Below, piece after piece: positions 49,266 through 62,983 of a stretch of DNA of 64,000 nt. The DNA lies in NCBI GenBank assembly GCA_015183035.1, contig JACZZP010000004.1:1860001-1924000 (forward strand), in the 5' to 3' direction. How positions within the stretch are numbered: position 1 is the first letter of the stretch; each line of letters begins with the position of its first letter. This DNA comes from Meloidogyne chitwoodi (taxonomy: Eukaryota; Nematoda; Chromadorea; Rhabditida; Meloidogynidae). Position numbers and translations under genes: made by a program. Below the pieces are notes generated by a model. The model was not told where the DNA came from and did no database searches. It was given only the letters and a program-made list of their open reading frames with translations.

Positions 49266-49672
49266 TTAAATTTACATCAGTTTTTGATTTTTTAAATAAT
49301 AAACGTTAAAAATATCTCTTCATAGTTCCATATAAATATTATTCTTTTGATAGCAAAAACATTTATATTACAAACCGGTAAATTAAAGCTACTCAGTCTA
49401 TCAAAAGTTTTGGTTCACAGAACCATAAAATGCCATGTACATTAAAATTGCAAAATATTATGATATTAAAGTAAATACATATTTAATTGGACGTGAAAAA
49501 AGAATGAAATCTGTCGAGAAAAAATTTCAAAATAAATGAATAAAAAATAACAATAAAATTTGAGGATTCAATTAAAAGATAAAATGTCTCAGTCAGAAGT
49601 GAATAAAACATGATCTATAATAATGCACTATTTAAAAGGCTTCATTGTCAGTAATAATAATAACAAAAAAAT
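49266..49672. other. 3' flank of the phospholipase gene
   Basis: A/T-rich sequence between the palindrome and the phospholipase stop. No feature is recognised. Confidence 0.35.
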
Positions 49673-52600
49673 TTATTTAACCGGAGTGGACGGATTTGGC
49701 GAATCATTTTGATGAGTAAAAAAGTTCTGTCGTTGAGATGATTTTCCTACCTTTCTTAATAATGTGCAAAAGTTTTCAACATAATCTTGATGAATATACC
49801 TGAAAAAATATTAAAAATACTATCTTTTTTTAACAAACAAATACATATATTCAATACAATCCCACATCATTCTAGCAATTTCCTCATCACCTTTAGCATC
49901 CATTTGAATTTCTTTATGAAGAGGAGCGCTAAGTCTAAAATATGGGGTCCTTTGTGAAATACACCAAGCTCCTGCTCTATGTACCGGTACCCCTTCTGTT
50001 GCTGATACCTTTGAAAAATATTAAGATTATTTAAAAAATGAAAAAACTTACTTGATCAATCAAAATTTGGCCAATAGTTATTACAGCATTATAAGAAGTT
50101 ATTGGTTGTGTTATATAATTTTGTGCAAGTTCAAGATGTGCAGGCTATTTTAAAATTTTTAAAAATTATTTTTAAAGAAAAAATTTTTTACATCCAATCT
50201 TATTGAAGGAATAGAGCCTGTTCCAATACTAAGAAGACAACCAACACGTACAGATTTTGGAATATTCTTCAAAAATATTTAAATTTATTCTTTTGAGAAA
50301 GGAAAATAAAACCTTGAGTTTATTAAAGCTATTCCAAAATTGTATTTCTTGTAATAATTCAAGTGAAGGATTGTTTGAGATTATACCACCATCAATATAT
50401 TTAGTGTCTACAGCGGCGAAGAATGTTGGTGCTTGAGAAAAATTAAATATAGAATATTTAGTGATAAGCTCAATAAATTTCTTACCAGCAGAAGAACGCC
50501 TTAAAGCTTTCCACAAATATAATTCTGAATTTAAAATAAAAAATATTCTCTATTAATAAAATTAAATACTAACTTTCTGAACTTTTAAAACCAAGCTCAA
50601 AATTTTCATCATCAGTTGTTGGGAGTATATAATTTCTCATTAATTCTAATTGAACGGGAAAATAATCTGCTTTTGTTGTAGTGAAAAGGAGTCTAAACAG
50701 TTTATATAATTTAACAAATTAAATAATCTTTAAAAACCTCGGCCATTTTAAATCCATTAAAAGTTTTTCTTTGCCAAGTTCATCTTGAATAAAAGTCTCC
50801 AAAATAGCTGTATTGTGTGGACGACGATTGTCAAAGACAAGATCTTTGAAACGAATGTAAAGCTTAAAATAATAATACAAAAAATAGTTGAAGGATAAAA
50901 AACCCTTTGAAGTTCTCGTAGAGTTTGTCCAGATGAAAGACCCGCAGCGACAATTGAACCTGTGGAAGTCCCTGCAACCCAATCAAAATATTCGAATAAG
51001 GATTCACCCATAACTCGTTCGACTTCAATCATTATCTAAAAAATAAATAAGAATAATTTTTGAAGAGATTAATTAAAAAAGGAGGTAAAATTTTTTTAAT
51101 GTTCATAAAATTTATACAGCTAAAAACTACCATCAAACTTTACTGCCCTTAAAAATAAAAATTACTTGAGTAATAACTAGACCACGAATACCACCACCAT
51201 CTAATGAAAGTATATTTATTATATTAGAATTTTCATCTTTATTTTCCTCGTTCAATAAATCAATCATTTCAGTATAAATTGCATTGTGTTCAGCATCAAG
51301 TACTTTATTGTAGCGTAACCCTGTATTAAATGTTCGATTCTCTAATTCCTCTACCAAAGAAGTCGGACTCTTTTTAGCATCAGGCAAATTTAGAGGAACA
51401 GAAGAAGGTTTTTTTAGTGCTCTGAGTGATTTATTATCTACGCAACCCGAAACACATCCAATTTTAGTAGCCGGGCAACGTTTTGCACCACAAATGATAA
51501 GGCTTTTGAGAAGTTCAAATCTTTAAGTAATAAAATTAAGATAAAATAAATTATAATTACTCATTTAATTTAGCTGCCATATGACGAGGAGTATCACCAT
51601 GATTGTTAACAGGATTTGGATCAGCGCCAAGGCATAGAAGTAAACGAGTAATCTCTAAATTACGTTGAGAAACTGCCATATGAAGAGCAGACATTTTTGA
51701 ATATACAGCAGGAACATTTAAATCAGCACCGTAAGAGGCAATGCACATAGTTAAGCCTATAAATAATTTTAAAAGTATTTTTCTTAATTAGAATGAATAC
51801 TTTAGGTAAATTATATAAATTACCGAGATCTCCTGTTATCACAAATTGATGTAGCGGAGTTAAACCAGCCTTGTTTTTGGCATTTAAATCAAGCTCTGAA
51901 TGTTTCAAATGAAGAACACTCATAAGTGAAGTTTTGAACAGAGCAGCATGAAGGCACTAAAATTTAAAAAATTATATTGGAAAAATTTAAAATAAAATTA
52001 CTGTATTTCCAGTGGCCAAATCTCTTTCATTGAGAATTCCAGGAGAAGCTTCCAAAACAACACTAATCATTCTAAATAATTATTTTAAATAATTATTAAT
52101 TAAAAACATAATTATCTAACTCAATTGTTTTTCCCTTTGATTGCATCAACTCAAAAAGAGGATTTTTGTCAGTTGCTTTCAGCATTAATTCACCACCAAA
52201 ACTTAGCAAAGTCTTCAAACAAAGCGGATTGAAATTTTTGAATGCAATACGAGTAGGCGTCTCTAATATTTTATAAAAATTATTTAACAATTAAAAAAAA
52301 TATTTTTAAGTTTTAGATATATACATATTTAATTTCGCTTAAACTCCTTACAATGAAAAAAGTAAAAAAGAAAACAGCGTTAAATTCAAATAGGAGCTTT
52401 TTGGCGAACTTTATAAAAATATATTTGCCATGAATTTCTCCGGAGTGGATGGGTATAAGAACATTTCGTGATATTTTTTACTTTATTATTTTAAGATAAC
52501 CTCCATCATTATTTTTTGAATTTAAAAGAGGTTTGCAAGCTTCAAATTGCCAAAGTAATTCTAACATACTTGTTGAGGCTAAAGCTGCATAATGAAGCTA

Positions 52601-53812
52601 CGAAAATTTAAAAAGGAATTAAAATAAAAAGGATGAAAATTTAACTGAATTATTCCCTTTCGGATCCCTTGCAGCTGGACTAGCGCCACTCTTAAGAAGA
52701 AAGCGTACAATCGATTCTTGTTGCTTTTCAATTGCAAACATTAAAGGATATTTTCCCTCTGGTGAGCAAACTACATCTGTTAAATCTAAAGAAAAACGAG
52801 ACATTTTATGTTCAATTATGATAAAAAATATTCAGGTTCTAAAATAAAAATTCGGTGATGGCAGCCGAAAAATATTCTATTAATAAACTCACCATCTATA
52901 GAATATCCAAATTTTTTAATACATTCAACGCCATCATCAGAGAAAATATCGGTTCGATTACATAGTATAGAGATGTGAACCATCCTCCAAAGTGGATGAT
53001 TCTTTATCTTTAAAGGAAAAAAGTTAAGAAATATAAATAGAAATAAACCATATAGGTGACATCCCAAATAGGTCTTTTAATATCCTTCTTCTGATCTGAA
53101 ATAAATTGTAAAAATTATAACTAAAAACGAAAAAAACAACCAAGAAAATTAAAAAGAACACGACATTCATCACAACGTCTAAAAAAATCAAGAGCTTCTT
53201 CGGCGTTGAAGGATCGAAATATAGTTAAATGTCTTTTTTTGCCGAGTTCATCAGTACAAGTGTAGACAACATGATTTAGAGCTATCGATGGATCGCTTTT
53301 CAAAGAGCCCTGAACGACCATTAAAGCAATTTCGCCAATTTGGCCATCGACCGGGTAGATAATTTTATGACAGGCAAGCAATTCTGAACGAATGTCAACA
53401 ACTTCATAAGGGTCACTGAATAGATCATTTTAACGAAAATAGTTAACTTTCAAAATAATTTAGAATACCTTGGAATCCAGTAATCCTCCCCAAGAAATTT
53501 TTCTTTCACAGAAGCTGGAAAAATAAATGTTATAGAATGTTAAAATAAACAAAATTACCTATTGCTGCAGATGCAAAATCGTTGACTTTTACGCCAATCT
53601 GTACCAAAGAGAAAAATCTAAATTATTAAAAAAGAATTAAAACAAATTAATAAAAATTACCTTGGTTTTTCATCATCCTCTGTACGTACAGGAGTTCCAT
53701 CATTACTATCATTCTGGCGAACAACTGTTTCAACAGTAGCTGGATTATCAGTATTTATTTTTGCGTCACAATCAACAACATTAGTTTCACCATCGTCTTT
53801 ATTTTCGATCAT
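49673..53812 (-). CDS. PLA2G6: Calcium-independent phospholipase A2, PLA2G6 type (ankyrin + patatin)
   Basis: Hydrolyses the sn-2 acyl bond of phospholipids in membrane remodelling; in animals it acts in cytosol and mitochondria. The start at 53812 gives an acidic N-terminus. A regulatory N-domain is followed by ankyrin repeats: [20 protein letters not shown] (about 52700), [15 protein letters not shown] (about 51850), [19 protein letters not shown] (about 51640) and [14 protein letters not shown] (about 51570). The patatin domain has the oxyanion motif SLDGGGIRG (about 51180-51207), catalytic Ser in [12 protein letters not shown] (about 50945-50975) and catalytic Asp in [12 protein letters not shown] (about 50380-50400). 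The catalytic dyad is intact. The protein ends PSTPVK at 49673. Around 18 small exons; boundaries of several are approximate. It converges on the lipase gene and diverges from the hydrate dehydratase gene. Confidence 0.93.
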
Positions 53813-54506
53813 TGAAAATTTTAACAAAAATTCAAAATTAATACAATGAAAAGAATAAAAATTATAAATTATTACGCGAAATTATCAAAAAAATCAGCAC
53901 TCTTCGCGCGGACGTGCACAAAAGCTACACAGTAAAACGCCAAAAATAAAAAAAGTCAATTAAAGAGAGAAAACTTACTATGCGCAAAACAAAATCTCCA
54001 TTTCTTTTACTATATTTTGTTGACTTCTTTCTCTGCACTTTTCCAATCGTACTCTATCATTTTCTCCTTCTCTTATTTTTCTCATTTCGAAAAATAGTCG
54101 AAAGACAAACGGGCGGAATCCTTTTTTAAGCCTAGATTTTAAATTTTAAGTATTGAGTAGAAAATTTTTTAAGTTTATTTATCACTAGAATTAGAGCTCC
54201 CCAAGTTGAATCAAACAAGATTCAAATCAGATGATACGTACTATTGGGTGCTGCGTGGTCACGTTTAGGTGTTATCTGAAGAGACAAATAAAACTACATT
54301 AAAACAAAATTTTATTGACCATATGTTTTATTTTTAGGAATAAAAAGTCAGATCATGTTGCGAAAACTTTGAGTAAAGTTCACTCAATTCACTCAAATAT
54401 GTATCACATGTGTTATTTTGAAAATAGAAATTTGATAACTCATCAAAAAATTTTTTATTTTTTCATTCTTTTTAGATTTTAATTTATAAAATAATTCATT
54501 TAAGAA
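53813..54506. promoter_or_regulatory. Divergent promoter region, phospholipase (-) and hydrate dehydratase (+)
   Basis: This 694-bp interval separates two outward-facing start codons. It has a GC-richer part near 53880-54130 and mixed sequence near 54180-54290. I see no repeat or RNA gene. Confidence 0.45.
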
Positions 54507-56124
54507 ATGTCACAGATTTCTCTTAAAGAGCTTTTTCCCGTACTGAGCAAAAAATTAAGGAAAGGAGATTGTGGAAAAATTGGTGTTATTGGAGGTTCTT
54601 CTGAATATACAGGTTATTTTTTATTAAGTTTAAAATTTTAAAAACTTTTGGGCTTTGTAATCTAAATGGAAAAATCTTTATTTTAAGAATAACATTGACC
54701 ATGGGCATAAGTAACCCTCAATATGTCCAATTTTCTCTTTATAATCTTAAACCTATATCCTTTTTAAGGTGCTCCATATTTTTCGGCAATTACTTCTTTA
54801 AAAATTGGTGCTGACCTTTCTTTTGTTTATACACATTCTTCTGCGGCACCAACAATTAAAAATTATAGTCCGAATTTAATTGTAAATTTTTATGAAGGAT
54901 ATAATTTATTAAATTTTATTTTCAGGTCTATCCTACTACTGATCTCGCAAAAAATCGAATTAGCTTAGAAAAATTGGATGCTTTAGTATTTGGTCCTGGC
55001 TTAGGAAAAGAACAACATACAAAAGAATTATTACGTGGGATTGTTGAATTTGCAAGGAATACACCAAATGTTTTCAAAATTTTAAATTTATTTATTTTTA
55101 ATTTTTTTCAGATTTGTGTGGTCATTGATGCAGACGGACTTTTCTACTTGAATGATTGTTTTAAAGAGCTTTCTCTTAGTGACTGTAGTAATAATATTTT
55201 GATTACTCCAAATCATAGAGGTTTGTATCCTTTTATCAGAAAAAATTTTGTTAGAGCATCTTTCGATTTTTGCAATGTTTGTTTTCAGTTTCAAATTTTT
55301 GATTTTAATTTTGGATATTAATAGTTGACGCCTCGAATCTTTTTTTCTTCACACTTATTTTAAAAACCTTTTCTTCAAAAAAAAAGATGCGAGGCGTCGA
55401 CTATATGTATTTTATATTTCCTCACAGTAATATTTTTTAAAAATAGAATTTGAACGTTTATACTCCAAAGTATTCCCCGAAAAACAGATTGACGAGAAAA
55501 ATATTATTGAACATGTAAAAGACTTGGCTGCATTTTTGGGAATTACTATTGTGCGAAAAGGTTTTGATCAAATTTTAGTTTTATTTTTTTTTTAATTTAT
55601 AGGTGAAAAAGATATAATTAGTGATGGGACTGAATTAATTATTGAAGACTCCCAAACTTCGTTGAGGCGTTGTGGAGGTCAAGGTTAATAACAAAAATTT
55701 TTTATTAAAAATTTAATGAAAGACATAAGCTTAATCAAAAGGAAATTTATGAAAAGATCCTTTTCTCTAAAAAGCTTAAATTAAAAAAAATATATTAAAT
55801 ATTTTTAGGTGACATTCTTAGTGGTGCAATTGCACTTTTTGTCTTTTGGGCAAAACGAAAAAGAATCGAAAATGTAAAAGATGGAAATACTTCTCAATAT
55901 TCGACTAATGATTTAATGACTGGTGCTTTAGCAGCTGCTCAATTTCAGCGTAGAGTTTCTCTTTATGCTTTCAATGTAAGAATATTTATATTTATTTTAA
56001 AAAAATAAAAATTTAGCGAATTGGTCGCTCAATGCAAGCCTCAGATGTTATAGAAACTATTCCTGAAGTTTTGAGGGAAATTGACCTTATAATGAAAGGA
56101 TTAGAACACAATTATATTGTTTGA
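54507..56124 (+). CDS. NAXD: ATP-dependent (S)-NAD(P)H-hydrate dehydratase
   Basis: Metabolite repair enzyme that uses ATP to restore damaged NADH/NADPH hydrates. About nine exons. Family motifs run in order: [14 protein letters not shown] (about 54570-54610), [20 protein letters not shown] (about 54775), [10 protein letters not shown] (about 54985), [13 protein letters not shown] (about 55118-55155), ILITPNHR (about 55197), the glycine-rich active loop [13 protein letters not shown] (about 55670-55830) and [11 protein letters not shown]. It ends HNYIV at 56122-56124. The ribokinase-like catalytic loop GQGD is intact. One intron (about 55221-55446) contains an 84-bp hairpin. No mitochondrial signal is visible at the chosen start, which is the only ATG ahead of the first motif. 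Confidence 0.93.
55321..55404. repeat. Short perfect-stem hairpin in a dehydratase intron
   Basis: ATAGTTGACGCCTCG at 55321 is inverted, with one change, as CGAGGCGTCGACTAT ending at 55404. A further run of T and A extends the pairing. The loop is about 30 nt. At 84 bp it looks like a small MITE or a stem-loop; no clear target duplication is seen. Confidence 0.65.
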
Positions 56125-56818
56125 GGCATTAAAATTATTTTTTAAAATAATAATTTTTTATATCTTTATAAAAGTTTAAAAAATGAAAAAAATCGTGGCA
56201 GCAAATTAAGAAAAAATAATCAAAATTATGAAAGAATTTAAGAAGAAAAATATATTTAGAGCATAAAATGAGTAATTTATTATTATCACTTTAATTTTTA
56301 AATATTAAAATTACAAAATTAAAATAAATCTGAAAGTGATAATTATTTTTAAAAATAAAACAAATTTTTTAAAATCAGTTAAATTATTATTATGTTTGGA
56401 CCCGGAATAATTTTGGGACGAATATTTAAAATAATTTTATTGATTTTTGGTCAGATTAGTTATTTTTCTTTTTTTATTAAATAATCTAGGTAATCAAAAA
56501 ATTTTTTTTAATTAAATAATCTGACAAAAAATTCTAAGAGCTCTTCTGATAAATAATAAAACATTTCCCTGCATTTTTATCAAAATTATAGATAAATAAA
56601 GGTTTTAGAGGGTTTACATTGATATTTTAGAAAAAAGATAAATGTTGAAGACATTTAAAATTATAACAACAAAATTTCGGTAAAAATATTTTTTAATAAT
56701 TTAAAATTTTTAGAAAAGATAAAATTTTTTAAAACTTTTATAGTTATTTTATAATCGTTTGATGACCAATTTCAATAAATAAAGAAGAGAAAAAAAATAA
56801 TTATGAATTATATTTAAA
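56125..56818. other. Convergent A/T-rich spacer
   Basis: 3' flanks of the dehydratase and the Thr-rich membrane gene. No gene or repeat is recognised. Confidence 0.35.
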
Positions 56819-57887
56819 TTAAATTAATTGCTTAGATTGATCTCTACTAGAATTGTTGTTATTATTATTTTGAGTTTGTGGTCTTCTACGTCTTCCTATA
56901 TATTTAAATTATTATTTAAATAATTTAAAAAATTAAAAAATATTTATTAATTCTTTTTTAAATTAATTCACCCATTTTAAAATTTTCCAATAAAAATACA
57001 AATTATCTAATTAAAATTAATTCCCGAAAAAATAATTTAAAATATTTTTTCTTACTTGAATTTTCAAAAAAACAACAAAAACAAGCTAAAATAGCCAATG
57101 TACTTAATAAAATTAAAGCAACAATACTAGCAACAATTAATGCTGCCTGAAATTGTTGTTGCATTAATTTTTGTTCTTCATCATTTAAATTAATATTTTT
57201 ATTTATTGTTTTTGTTGTTGTTTGTGTTGTTGTTGGAATTATTGGAGTTTTATAGTATGATAATGTTTTTGTTGTTTTTGGTAATTGAGAATTTGTTTTA
57301 TTATTAAATATTTGTTTTGTTGTTGTATATTCTATTAAAGATTGTTTTATTGTTGTATTTATTAATAATGAAATAATTGTTGTTGTTGTGGGTGGTGAAA
57401 CAATAGAAGATGTTGATGATATTATTTGTTTTTGTTGTTGAATTGTTTCTTCTTCTATTTCTTCTTTAGATGGTGGAAGACCAGAGGACTAAATTAAAAA
57501 ATAAATAATTAAAAAACAAGGCAAATACTTGTATAAATTAAAAACACAAATATAAAATAGAAGGGTAGCTATGAGGTTTTTCTAAGTGAATATATTTATT
57601 TGGGTATATTTATTTATTTATTAGAGTTGACAAGAAAAATATATTAAATTATTTTAAATAATATTTATTACCCCAAAATCATCTTCATCGTCTGGATTAA
57701 AAGAATCACCACTTCCCTCATCATCATCAATGCCATTTTTATTATTTTCATGCCTTTCTTTTCCAATTTCGTTTAAATCAGATTTTCTTTGTGTAGAGAC
57801 CAAACAAATAAAAATTAAAATTAAATAGAGCAGAAAAATGACTGAAGAAGAAGAAATAAAACAAAAATAAAATTTTTGACCAAACAT
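56819..57887 (-). CDS. Thr/Ser-rich single-pass membrane protein with possible glycosaminoglycan sites
   Basis: Three exons (57887-57672, 57488-57056, 56895-56819) join in exact frame to 241 residues. An N-terminal hydrophobic segment (SVIFLLYLILIFICLV) acts as signal peptide or anchor. An acidic stretch DDDEGSGDSFNPDDEDDFG contains Ser-Gly in an acidic setting, the usual glycosaminoglycan attachment context. A Thr-rich mucin-like region follows (PPTTTTI, PTTTQTTTKT). The membrane segment is ALIVASIVALILLSTLAAIL, then CFCCFF, five Arg, and an Asn-rich tail ending SKQLI. The layout recalls syndecan, but the EFYA tail and the conserved cytoplasmic blocks of syndecan are absent. I therefore call it proteoglycan-like only by inference. 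Confidence 0.6.
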
Positions 57888-60800
57888 TGAAAGGAACTTA
57901 AAAAATAATAATATTTTAAATAAATAAATTAAATAAATTACCTAAAAATAAAAAAAAAATAAAAAAGATGATAATGCAGAAAGTTCGTGTCAAAGGCTGA
58001 TCTTCTAATACGTTGTTTAATATTTTTAATTTTAAAATTAAATAATAATAAAAGGAATATAAAATATTAAAACTAAATAATTTAAAAAAAATATTTTTAT
58101 TAAAAATTAGTCAAATTAGGATTGAATTAAAAAAGAATTAAAAAAGAATTTTTTAAATATTATTCAGATTAATTTTTGGTTAATATAAAGAGAGTTTTGA
58201 ATAATTTAAATATTTATTTATTTTAAATTATTTATTTAATTTGTTAAGTTTTTAATAAATTAATTAATTATAAATTTTAAAAATGGATAAATCTAATATA
58301 TTTTAATTTTTTTATTTTATTGGTAGCAAAAGCCACAATAAAAAACAAAAAAAATCGACTGGTAGTGGAAGGTGTAATTTTATAAAAGAGAATAAAATAG
58401 TTATAACGAAGAGATTAAAAAATTAATGACAAAAGAGAAAAAATAAAATATTTAATAAATTAATTTAAAATATAAAAAAGTGTAAAAATAAGAAAAATAA
58501 TTTGCAAAAAAATTAGTCTTTTTTCTTCTCTTTTTACAATTTAAAATCCCTTGGGAATAATAAACAAAAAAAAATAAATTTATTTTTTTGTAAATCTGTT
58601 AAATTTATTTTTTAATTTATTTAATTCTCTAGAGGTAATATATATTCCTTCTAAAAATGCCAAATTATTTTCTCAAAAATAAATTTAAAAAAAAAATAAT
58701 TTTAAGTAAACACTTGAATAAATAAATAAATATATTTATTTATTTTTAATTTCCTTTTTAATTTTTAAAAGAAGAAAAGAGAGAGAATATTTTGAGAAGA
58801 GGAAAAGCTTATTATTTTTAAAAAGCCAATTAAAAAATAATTTAAAATAAATAAATATCCATTAAATTATTTGGGCATTTTTAAATTAAAAATAAATAAA
58901 AATTAGAAAAAAAAGAAGAATATTTAAAATAATTAAATTATTTAAAAATAGTAAATTAATAAAAAATAATTAAAAAAGGATAAATGGTGAATTAAAGTGT
59001 TTTGAGTAATTTAATAAAATTGTAAAAAACCTCTCAATAAAAATTGGAAGGAAGCTTAAAAAATTCAAGGAAAAAATATAAAAATTGTTTTACAAAAATT
59101 GAAGAAAAAAATAAGAGAAAATAAAGATTATTTATTATTTTTTACTTTAAAAAATAATATATATTTGTGCCATTATTCAAAAAAAAATGCCATAATTTCT
59201 TAAAAGGAGATCGGGATTAAAAACAACAAAAAACATATATTAAACTAATTTTTTAAATAATTGACAAGAAAAAACAATTTTTAGTAAAAAAAGGTTAAGT
59301 GCAAACAATATAACTATTAAGTACTCATCTTTTTCTTTCTCCGTTAGAGTAAAAAAGAACAAATAAATAAATAAAATATTAAAATAAACTGCTTGTATTT
59401 TTAAAATAATTTAAAGTATTTGTTTTTACCAAATACTCAAAACAAACAGAAAAACATCAATGAGGGACACAAAATTGAAAATTGAGTGAGAAAAACAAGA
59501 AAATAAAATAATAAAAAAAGAAAAAAGAAAAAAAATAATAATTAGGACAAATTTAAAAATAAATAAAAATATTCAATAAATATTTATTTATTTTTATAAA
59601 ATTAATATTAAAAATAATAAGAGATTAAAGAGAGACAAAATCTGCGATAAAACAGTCGAAATAAAAATAAATAAATCATTTAATTAATAGAGAATATATT
59701 TTAGGTATAATTAATTAATTAGAATAATATTTAAATTAATTAAATTAAAATTATATATATATAAAAGTCAAATAATATGTATAAGTAAAACAATTAAAAA
59801 ATAAAAAGAAGTAAAATAAAAAGTCAATCTAAGGTAAACACACATCTGCGCTACTTTCCCCATTAAACCTTTAAAAAAATGTTTGGTTAAATAAATTGAA
59901 TTAAATAGAAATTAAAGTTAAAAAATAATGTTGATTTAAATATTTAAAAACAGGTGCTAAATTAAAAATGCTCTAATACAAAAGATAAACTAAATTGGAT
60001 TATTTGAAGATTAAATAAAGGTCAATAAATACCTTCTATTTTTAAATATATATTTTGTTATAAATATCTGATAATTCAAGAATCATTAATCCTTTTATGG
60101 GTATAAAAGAGGGGATTATTATGATGGTCTTTTTGTTAGTACAAATTAAAAAATATTTATTAAATATTTTTTAATAATTAATTAAAAGAATAATCAATTT
60201 TTAAATTAATAATTAAGAGTTATAATTCAATTTTATTATAAATAAATAATAAATAAATAATAAATAAATAATAAAATAAAACCAAAACATATTTTATATT
60301 TTCCTTCACATCTGTGGAAATAATTTATTTATTTATTTATTTAAACTATTTAATATATAATATTTTAATATATTCTCTTCATCAACAGATATGCGCTAAA
60401 AGGTAAAAGTAAATAATAAAAGGCTAAAATTAAATGAAAAAGAGTGAATTGGTTTGATTTATTTTAACACTTTGTTTTTATTCCAAAATATCAACAAATA
60501 TATTTATTTATTTATTTAATTATTTTATTAAGCTAAAAAAGAGAGAGGAGAGAAGAAATTTTTATTAAAAGGACTTTTTGTATAAATTTATTTTTTTTAT
60601 TTTTGTAAAAATGTGTGAATCACAACATTTAGGATCATTTTCTCTAATAGTGTCTGATGTGATGAGAGAAAAGAAGAATTTTATTTTATTAAAAAAAAGA
60701 AAATGCTAGCAAGCAAAAAATAAATAAAGAGGAAATAAATGACGAAGAAAAAAAGGAAAAACTCAGCAGGAATAAATGGCACACAAAAATGTTTTTTTTT

Positions 60801-62983
60801 AATTTTACATATAAATATATGATTTAGGGAATGAGAAAATGTCATTTTAAAGGTTATAAAAATTTAAATTTATTATTTAAATAAAAAATTAATTTTTAAA
60901 AATTTTTTGTGATTTTTTTAACAATTTTAGAATTAAAAAAAAATAAATTAAAAAATTAGAATAAATTAATTTTTAATATTTATTTATTTATTTATTATTT
61001 TTCCAAAAATATTTCAATAAATAAATATTTTTTTAAAAATTATAAAAAACATTTTCAACTTTTAAATATTTAAAAATACCAATTTTTCATTTTTAATTGT
61101 TTCATTTTGAGGATAATAAATAAATAAATAAATATATTTATTTATTAAAACAAAAATAATTTAAATAACAAAAAAATGTTTTATGTCAGAAATTGTCGTA
61201 GATGGGAAAATTAAAAAATGAGAGAGAGAGAGAAAGGTTATTTAAAATGATAAATTATAATATTAAAAATTATTAAAAATAGAGTAATTAATGGGTAAAA
61301 AATAAAAAGTTTAGAAATTATTAAATATTTATTTCTAAAATTATCTGAACAATTTCTAATTTTTATAGTACATATTGGAAAAGAGATAAATAATTTAAAA
61401 TTAAAATTAAATAAAAAACAATAGTCAATTAACCTCTGATTTTACATTTTGGCAGTTATTTTATTGCTTTTAATGTTCTAAATTGATAGTAAAATATTCT
61501 TTTTAAATAATTCACTAATTACTCTATAATTTATATTTTATTTTAATTAAAAGAGAATTGCTAAAATAAATAAAAATATATTTTAATTAATGGCCAACTG
61601 GAATATATAACTAAAATTAATTAAAAAAGAGAAAGAAACCCCATAAATATATGAAAAATGGAAAGAAAGGAAATTGGCATCTTTGGTTGGTAAAGAAAAG
61701 AGAAAAAGCATAATAATAAATAAAATATAATAAAATATAATGTAAAATAATAGTAAATAGTAAGAAGGTCGTGAGAAGATGAATAACATAAATAAATAAA
61801 TATATAGTAAATTAACCTTTATAAAATAAAATAAAGAATAATAATAATAAAAATAATATTTTTTTTATTAAAAAAATTTAAATATTAATAAAAAAATCAT
61901 TATTTTAATCTTTAAAATTATTTATTAATTTTTTCAATAATTATATTATATAATTTTGAAAGTATATATTTTATAATAATAAACCTTAGGAAATTAAAAT
62001 TAAATTTTAATTCACTCAAAGAAAAAATTAAAAAAAAAAGTTAATATTTATTAAAAAAAATAAAATAATAAAAAAAGATTTAATAAATTAGTAAAAAGTA
62101 AAAAATATTTTTCTGTTCATTTTACTAAAAAATATTTTCTTGATTCATTTATTCAATTTTGCCCTTCATTTAAATGCGCATATAATAAAACCACAAAATT
62201 GTTGTTTGATTGATGACCGATATTATTTATTTATTTATTTATTTAATAGTATTTTGTTGATTATATATTATAAATAACCTTGAATAATAAATACAAGTAT
62301 TTTTATAAAATTAAATAAATTTTAAAAAATAAAAGGGAATTAATTGATTTTAATTAATTAATTAATTAATATTTAAATAATTAATTTATTTTATTGTTTT
62401 TGAACTTATCTCTAAACTTAATAAAAAATAAAAAAAAGAAAATAATTAGAAAGATAAAATATTAAAATTTAATAAAATAATTAAATACTTTTTTAATTCT
62501 TTGTATTAATTAATTAAATATAAACTCATTATTAATAAATATATTATATATTATGTACTTTTGTGGAGAGACAAAAAGATAATAATATAATTTTTATTAT
62601 ATAATGCGGGGGTGTAATTTTAATTAAAAAAATAATAAAATTATTTATTTGTTATTTGTATTACAGGAAATAAATAATTTTAATTAAAATTTCAATTAAA
62701 TAAAAAAATCTGAAACTTAAACCAAATAAAAGTAAAATACCCTAACCAATATAATATAATAAAAAAATAAATTATTTTAATATATATATTCTCATCATCT
62801 CCATTTCAAAAAAAGGCAAAATTAAAATTAAAAAAAGGCTTCTTCCGTAATTTGCATCTCAAACAAACAACCCAAAATCCTTTTTCTCCCATCCCTTTTT
62901 TTATCATCATTTATTTTCAAATAAAAACCAAAAAGCCTTAAATAATCTCACAAAAATATTTAAAAATAATTTTTAATAAAAAA
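57888..62983. other. 5.1-kb gene-free stretch upstream of the neuropeptide gene
   Basis: Extremely A/T-rich with simple runs such as (AATAAAT)n at about 60240-60285 and TTTATTTA blocks. No ORF of normal composition, no tRNA and no inverted repeat of note. The last ~180 bp (62800-62980) have more varied sequence and may be the promoter and 5' UTR of the neuropeptide gene. Confidence 0.4.

Noticed and set aside
56819..57887. Calling this gene syndecan (sdn-1)
   Set aside because: The acidic Ser-Gly site and single span fit, but the C-terminal EFYA and the conserved cytoplasmic blocks are missing.
57888..62983. Possible CRISPR-like or satellite array in the A/T-rich desert
   Set aside because: Only short simple runs such as AATAAAT were found. 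There are no regularly spaced repeats with unique spacers, and the organism is a eukaryote.
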